From: Puffinus mauretanicus
Lineage: Eukaryota > Chordata > Aves > Procellariiformes > Procellariidae
Direction of reading: 5' to 3'
Length of the DNA: 64,000 nt
Assembly: GCA_023333565.1 (NCBI GenBank)
Contig: JAJKFH010003165.1
Span: 1,116,001-1,180,000, forward strand
Positions within the stretch are counted from its first letter, which is position 1. Each line of letters opens with the position of its first letter. The translations under genes were made by a program, and so were the position numbers. Of the stretch, positions 41,860 through 64,000 are shown one piece after another. The notes beneath the pieces are model-generated. The model did not search any database. It saw nothing but the letters and a program-made list of their open reading frames with translations, and was not told where the DNA came from.

Positions 41860-41986
41860 CTTTTTACCCGGAGGAACTAAGTTTTGATTTGCTTTGACAA
41901 GGTGTGAAAGTGCTTTCTTTATGTTCTTTTCTTTCATGCTTTGCAGCACAGCAGATGGAAGAAAAGTCTCTAATCCCCATTCTTTT
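41860..41986 (-). CDS. FRMPD4: FRMPD4 coding exon: FERM F2 lobe, end
   Basis: This 127-bp exon starts with one base completing a Glu codon and ends in phase 0, with acceptor TTATTGCAG and donor AAG|GTATTA. It reads [15 protein letters not shown], then [16 protein letters not shown], then [11 protein letters not shown]. It contributes the final F2 helices before the PH-like F3 lobe. Confidence 0.93.
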
Positions 41987-60080
<18,094 letters not shown>

Positions 60081-60126
60081 AGGGTAAGGTTGAACAACAG
60101 TGAGGAGGATTGATTCTTTGCAGCTT
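60081..60126 (-). CDS. FRMPD4: FRMPD4 coding exon: end of PDZ domain
   Basis: This is a 46-bp exon. The acceptor follows a T-rich tract ending in TATAG, and the donor is CCT|GTAAGT. The first base completes a codon from the upstream exon; the other 15 codons read SCKESILLTVVQPYP. This is the final helix and last beta strand of the PDZ domain. The exon ends in phase 0, matching the next exon's start at SPKSAF. The rest of the PDZ (carboxylate-binding loop) and the WW domain are not in the window; I searched 60127-64000 for the preceding exon without success. Confidence 0.9.
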
Positions 60127-63100
60127 CTATAAAAAGAAAAAAAAAAGTAAAATCAAGTAAAGATTCATACTTCTATTTACTACAGATAACCAGCTTTTCT
60201 TTTTAATGGAGAAAACTGCAGTAATATGGCAAAATGTTTATTACAATCACACAGCAGAGAATTACAGAGATGAATAATATGCCAAAATAACAATGGATAT
60301 TAGAAAATAGGTTTTTTCCAATCTAACAAATTGACTTGACTTAACTTTACAGTTTATTCTATGAAATATTTGCTTCATCAGAGAGACCTGCATGCTGCAA
60401 TAATGGTTTTCTCCAGCAAGAATGGAATAACATTTGATTAATCCTATCAGCTCAGCATCTATAGACTACTAATTTCTTTCACCTACCTTACAAATGCAAG
60501 TCACTTTTATACCATCTAGCTCTTGTACACTTAATGCCAAATTTATCTGAAGACAGCACTGTTTTCAAAACAAAAATGAGGACAAAATTTGGCCCCCATG
60601 TCTTCTTTATCTCACCTTTTTAAAAGGGTGGAAAAAGATTAACATTTGGTGAATACCCCCATCAGAATTTTTATGTTTTTACAAGATTGCTAAAGAAAGA
60701 TTTTTCTTTAAAATTAAACAGCTCTTCTTTAGGATGAAACCAGTAAATGGAAAACATATAAGCATCTCTAAAAAAAACCCCAACTGGTGGAAGAAGAACG
60801 AAGAGAAGCCCATCAGAGTCAATATTTCTTGTATTACATTGTTGGTCACATGGCTGCTGAGAGCAACATTAGCTAAGAAAAGGTCAGTTGCCCTTTTGTT
60901 GAGATGGAGTTGATTTTCTGTTGGTTTTACTACTTCAAACACAATTAATTGTTTATTTATGTGATCCATTGCCTGGCTAACTGAAGTGGAACTGATTTGG
61001 CATGCCTGACCTGTTCAGCAGAACTAACTAACTAACTAACTAACTAACTAAATCACACTGTATTGGTCTTATACAGTGTCATCTTACATGCATATTCATA
61101 CCACTGATACGCAACTTAAAAAGCCAAAAATCAAAGAAAATAGAGGAGAGACTGAAGGCTCGGTTAGAAAATTGGTCTGGAAAGTCAGGCTATACTTGAT
61201 GAAGCCAACACATCTCTGAAGGCCAACTGGGATAGCAAATTCTACTTCTGTCAAAGCCATCAGTCATGTAAGGGGGAAAGTCTGACCAAATATCCCCTAA
61301 TTAAAGAAAAATTTGTTAAGCTTCAATTTTTACTCCTCTAATTAGATATTTGTATCATTACACTAAAAGAGTACAGGTAGACTTTTCAAAAGGAGGGATT
61401 GAAGGCTTTGGTTGCTTGTCTGTGCTTGGAAGAACAGAAATAAAACTGAGTTAGAAAGTTAAAAAAAATTAATGAGGAGCCACATGTGATGAACATTAAA
61501 TATTCTGCCACAAACCAGCATAATTTTATCCCCTCTAGATATAATTGTAACTACTTTAAGGAATTTCCCACAATTATTTTTCATTTCAATAAAACATGTT
61601 CCAAAGTTAAACTCCAGAAATTATTTATTCAATCATGAAACAGCCTTTATTTACAGTGCTCATATTTCTGAAAATTTACAGTTAATTTTTAAGGTCTGTA
61701 AGCTACAGTTTTGGAAACCTCCACAATTATTCTTTATTATTCTCCACTGTTATTCTTGAAGACTTTATAGCTTACAGTTTAAAAAAAAGCAACCTCCATT
61801 CTTTATTGGCTAACAACAGGATTCCCTCTACTTTTTTTCTATTCTATCTCCCTACCACATTTTTGGGAATCTGAAAATGCATGATAAGAAATGTAATTTA
61901 TTTCAAGAATCTCACAGTCACATCTATGCTATCTACATCTATCCAATTTGTCACTGCTATATTAAGCTAGGCATATGAGTAGGCAGAAAAGCCCACAGTT
62001 GTTAGCTATGGGATAAACTGCAGCCCTGGGATAACTACTCCATGCCCAGCTGACCTCTTCAATTACTTTCAACCCACTAATTTATGTTCTCAGGCAACAT
62101 AAGACTACCACCGCCCCGTCTCCCGTGGTCGAGCTACCTTAAAGAGTTGCATTTAAAAAAGAAAATCAGCTTCTCCTGAAAATGTTTTTCAGCTCTTCAT
62201 TATTCTTGGATTAAACCTGTCCAGGTGCCAGTGTAGGCAAGATTCATCCTAGACTAACAAGAGCTTTTTTAAACCAAAAGGTCAAAAGACTTATTTTGGG
62301 GCCAAGACTTTCTTACAGGAGAATCACTTGCATTGGAAGGATGCTAGACCCTGGACCATTCATTCAACATTTGAGGCTAGAATAAGGCCATTTGGAGTAT
62401 CTGGACCCAAGCATGTTACACATACACAAAGCAGATGTCAAGCACCATGTACAGTCCCCTCATCGCTAGAGAAAACATTTTCTATAAAACACATGCTACA
62501 TACAAAACACAGCACAGTTACAAGAGAAATAAATATTTAATCAGCAGCTTTTTGATCTGCAGAACTGGGTCATGACTCCACTGCTCGTTTTAAAACTTTC
62601 TCAACTCATGATGACAAAACTCCATACCACAGCACATCACTTTCTACTTCCAATACTGTTAGCAAATCCTATATATCTAAATGATAACCCTTGCACAGCA
62701 CTGGAGACTGTCAATCGTACCATGTATTGTATATATCAAGTAATGGAAAAAAATGGAATCACTGACCATGTACTGTGATCTGTAAGTTTTATAGCTTAAA
62801 TATATGTGTACATTCGTATGTCCATGTGTGACAGTAGAACATATAAACAGTTTAGATTAGATTACATAAACTAGGTATGTCACCATGCTTAAACGCGAGC
62901 TACTTGTTTTAAACAACTTCTCAAAGATGAAGGCTAAAGGCTAAAAAAACAATTGCAGTCTTACTTTTCCCCTGAAATGTCTTTCCTCTTTTAAGAATGT
63001 GACTAAAGTAAAAAAAAAAAAAAAGAAGAGTATATATTACAGATATTTTATTACCCTTCATATTCATTTAACCACAACCTAATTATTTCTCTTTTGGAGT

Positions 63101-64000
63101 CACTCAAGACCAAACATCTGCAACTCTACGCTTGGACAACAGCTGCGGACTTTTTGGGTGCTCTGCCATCTGACCAGCTAACACCAACACCACAGTAAAA
63201 TATCATCATGTTTCTTTCATTTCCTGACATTAGAATCAAATGGTGAGAACAAGGCTAAAATCTGAAAACTGCGATGGGAATTTCAGTGATTCATCTCTCT
63301 GTCCTTCCCCGCGCCCCGCGTGGTGATTATAGTTGTCTGTTCTCCCTACTCCTTACAGCTACTTGAGCTGTAACAAGGAGAGAATATAGATGGTTCGAGA
63401 ATCAAATCACGGCGCATTATAAAGGTTAAAGTTGTATTACTAAGTATCACGCATCTCAGGCTACATTGAGATGTTAACACTCGGCTACAATGCCAGCCAT
63501 TGACTTTATCTGTAAACTTGCGGCTGGAAATCACTGTCTCTCTTCTGCTTCCTTCTAGCTGGAAGAGAGGAAGGGATGCGAGGGCAGACGAGGGATGTGG
63601 GGGGACTCCCAGTATCTGAGCCATATGGAATAAGTGGCTCTGTTCTTTGTATGCATCCTATAGCGAATACAGCATACGAATAAAGAGAAACTATATATAT
63701 TACCTCTACTCACTCCTAAGAACTGAGAATGGAAAATTATTGTTTACGCTAATTTAAAAGCTTTTAGCAATTTCACATAGGAGGAGTACTAGGTTTCTCT
63801 CCCAGTGAAGATGAACGAATTAGGAATAGACATGTAATAAATAATATAATTTACCGGGAATGCAATTAAGAAAAATCTTTCTCTTAACCATAACTTATCT
63901 CCGTTTCACTCACAGCAAACATCAAATTCTGAAACTCTTGTTTTGAAATGCTTTGTCCTCTGCTATTTCAGGATCCTCTGTTTCACTTTTGGTCTCACTA
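60127..64000 (-). other. FRMPD4 intron upstream of the last PDZ exon (incomplete)
   Basis: It contains the AACT microsatellite at 61022-61051. No further PDZ exon was found, so the intron continues past the window. Confidence 0.7.
61022..61051 (+). repeat. (AACT)n microsatellite
   Basis: About seven uninterrupted AACT units lie in the FRMPD4 intron upstream of the PDZ exon, and are probably length-polymorphic. Confidence 0.9.

Noticed and set aside
63300..63330. GC-rich patch (CCCCGCGCCCCGCG) as a promoter or CpG island
   Set aside because: It is only about 20 bp long, in the middle of an intron, with no extended CpG enrichment.

Overview
This is vertebrate nuclear DNA, most likely from a bird. 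It is AT-rich and intron-dominated, with GT-AG introns. Its recognisable interspersed repeats are almost all CR1-type LINE fragments plus rare old MIR-like relics. No bacterial, phage, CRISPR, rRNA or tRNA signal was seen. A crocodilian or turtle cannot be formally excluded, but the low repeat load favours a bird.

The right-hand 35 kb (about 28.8-64 kb) holds the 3' part of one minus-strand gene that I recognise as FRMPD4 (Preso/Preso1), the FERM and PDZ domain synaptic scaffold. Twelve internal coding exons and a terminal exon can be placed with matching splice phases, from the last strand of the PDZ domain (60126) through the three FERM lobes (50877-35208) to the long disordered tail (34610-31954). 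They encode 1174 residues up to a C-terminal ETTV PDZ ligand. The family protein is about 1320 residues, so the first ~150 residues (WW and most of PDZ) lie beyond 64000.

The most interesting structure is at the last splice site. The terminal exon starts with tandem 3' splice sites 5 nt apart. The upstream AG gives T-V-stop, the classical PDZ-binding end. The next AG is itself the last two bases of that TAG stop, and its use opens a ~448-residue C-terminal extension with an acidic linker and a helical domain, ending at 29406. One 5-nt choice would therefore swap a PDZ ligand for a large extra domain.

The left-hand 28 kb appears to be intergenic sequence downstream of FRMPD4. It holds a 5'-truncated but ORF-intact young CR1 (15016-16168), two nearly identical older CR1 pieces 13 kb apart (1-632 and 12955-13615), a third older CR1 (26843-27286), and two decayed CR1 relics (about 19480-19825 and 27380-27520). 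A 150-bp, GC-richer, phase-0/phase-0 exon-like block with a strong donor sits on the minus strand at 20422-20571 and matches no gene I know.

The introns are mostly featureless AT-rich sequence. Exceptions are a MIR-like SINE, an imperfect ~40-bp-arm hairpin, an A30 tract close to one acceptor, a short tetranucleotide array, and a homeodomain/POU-motif-rich stretch near 53.5-53.95 kb that could be a conserved enhancer.
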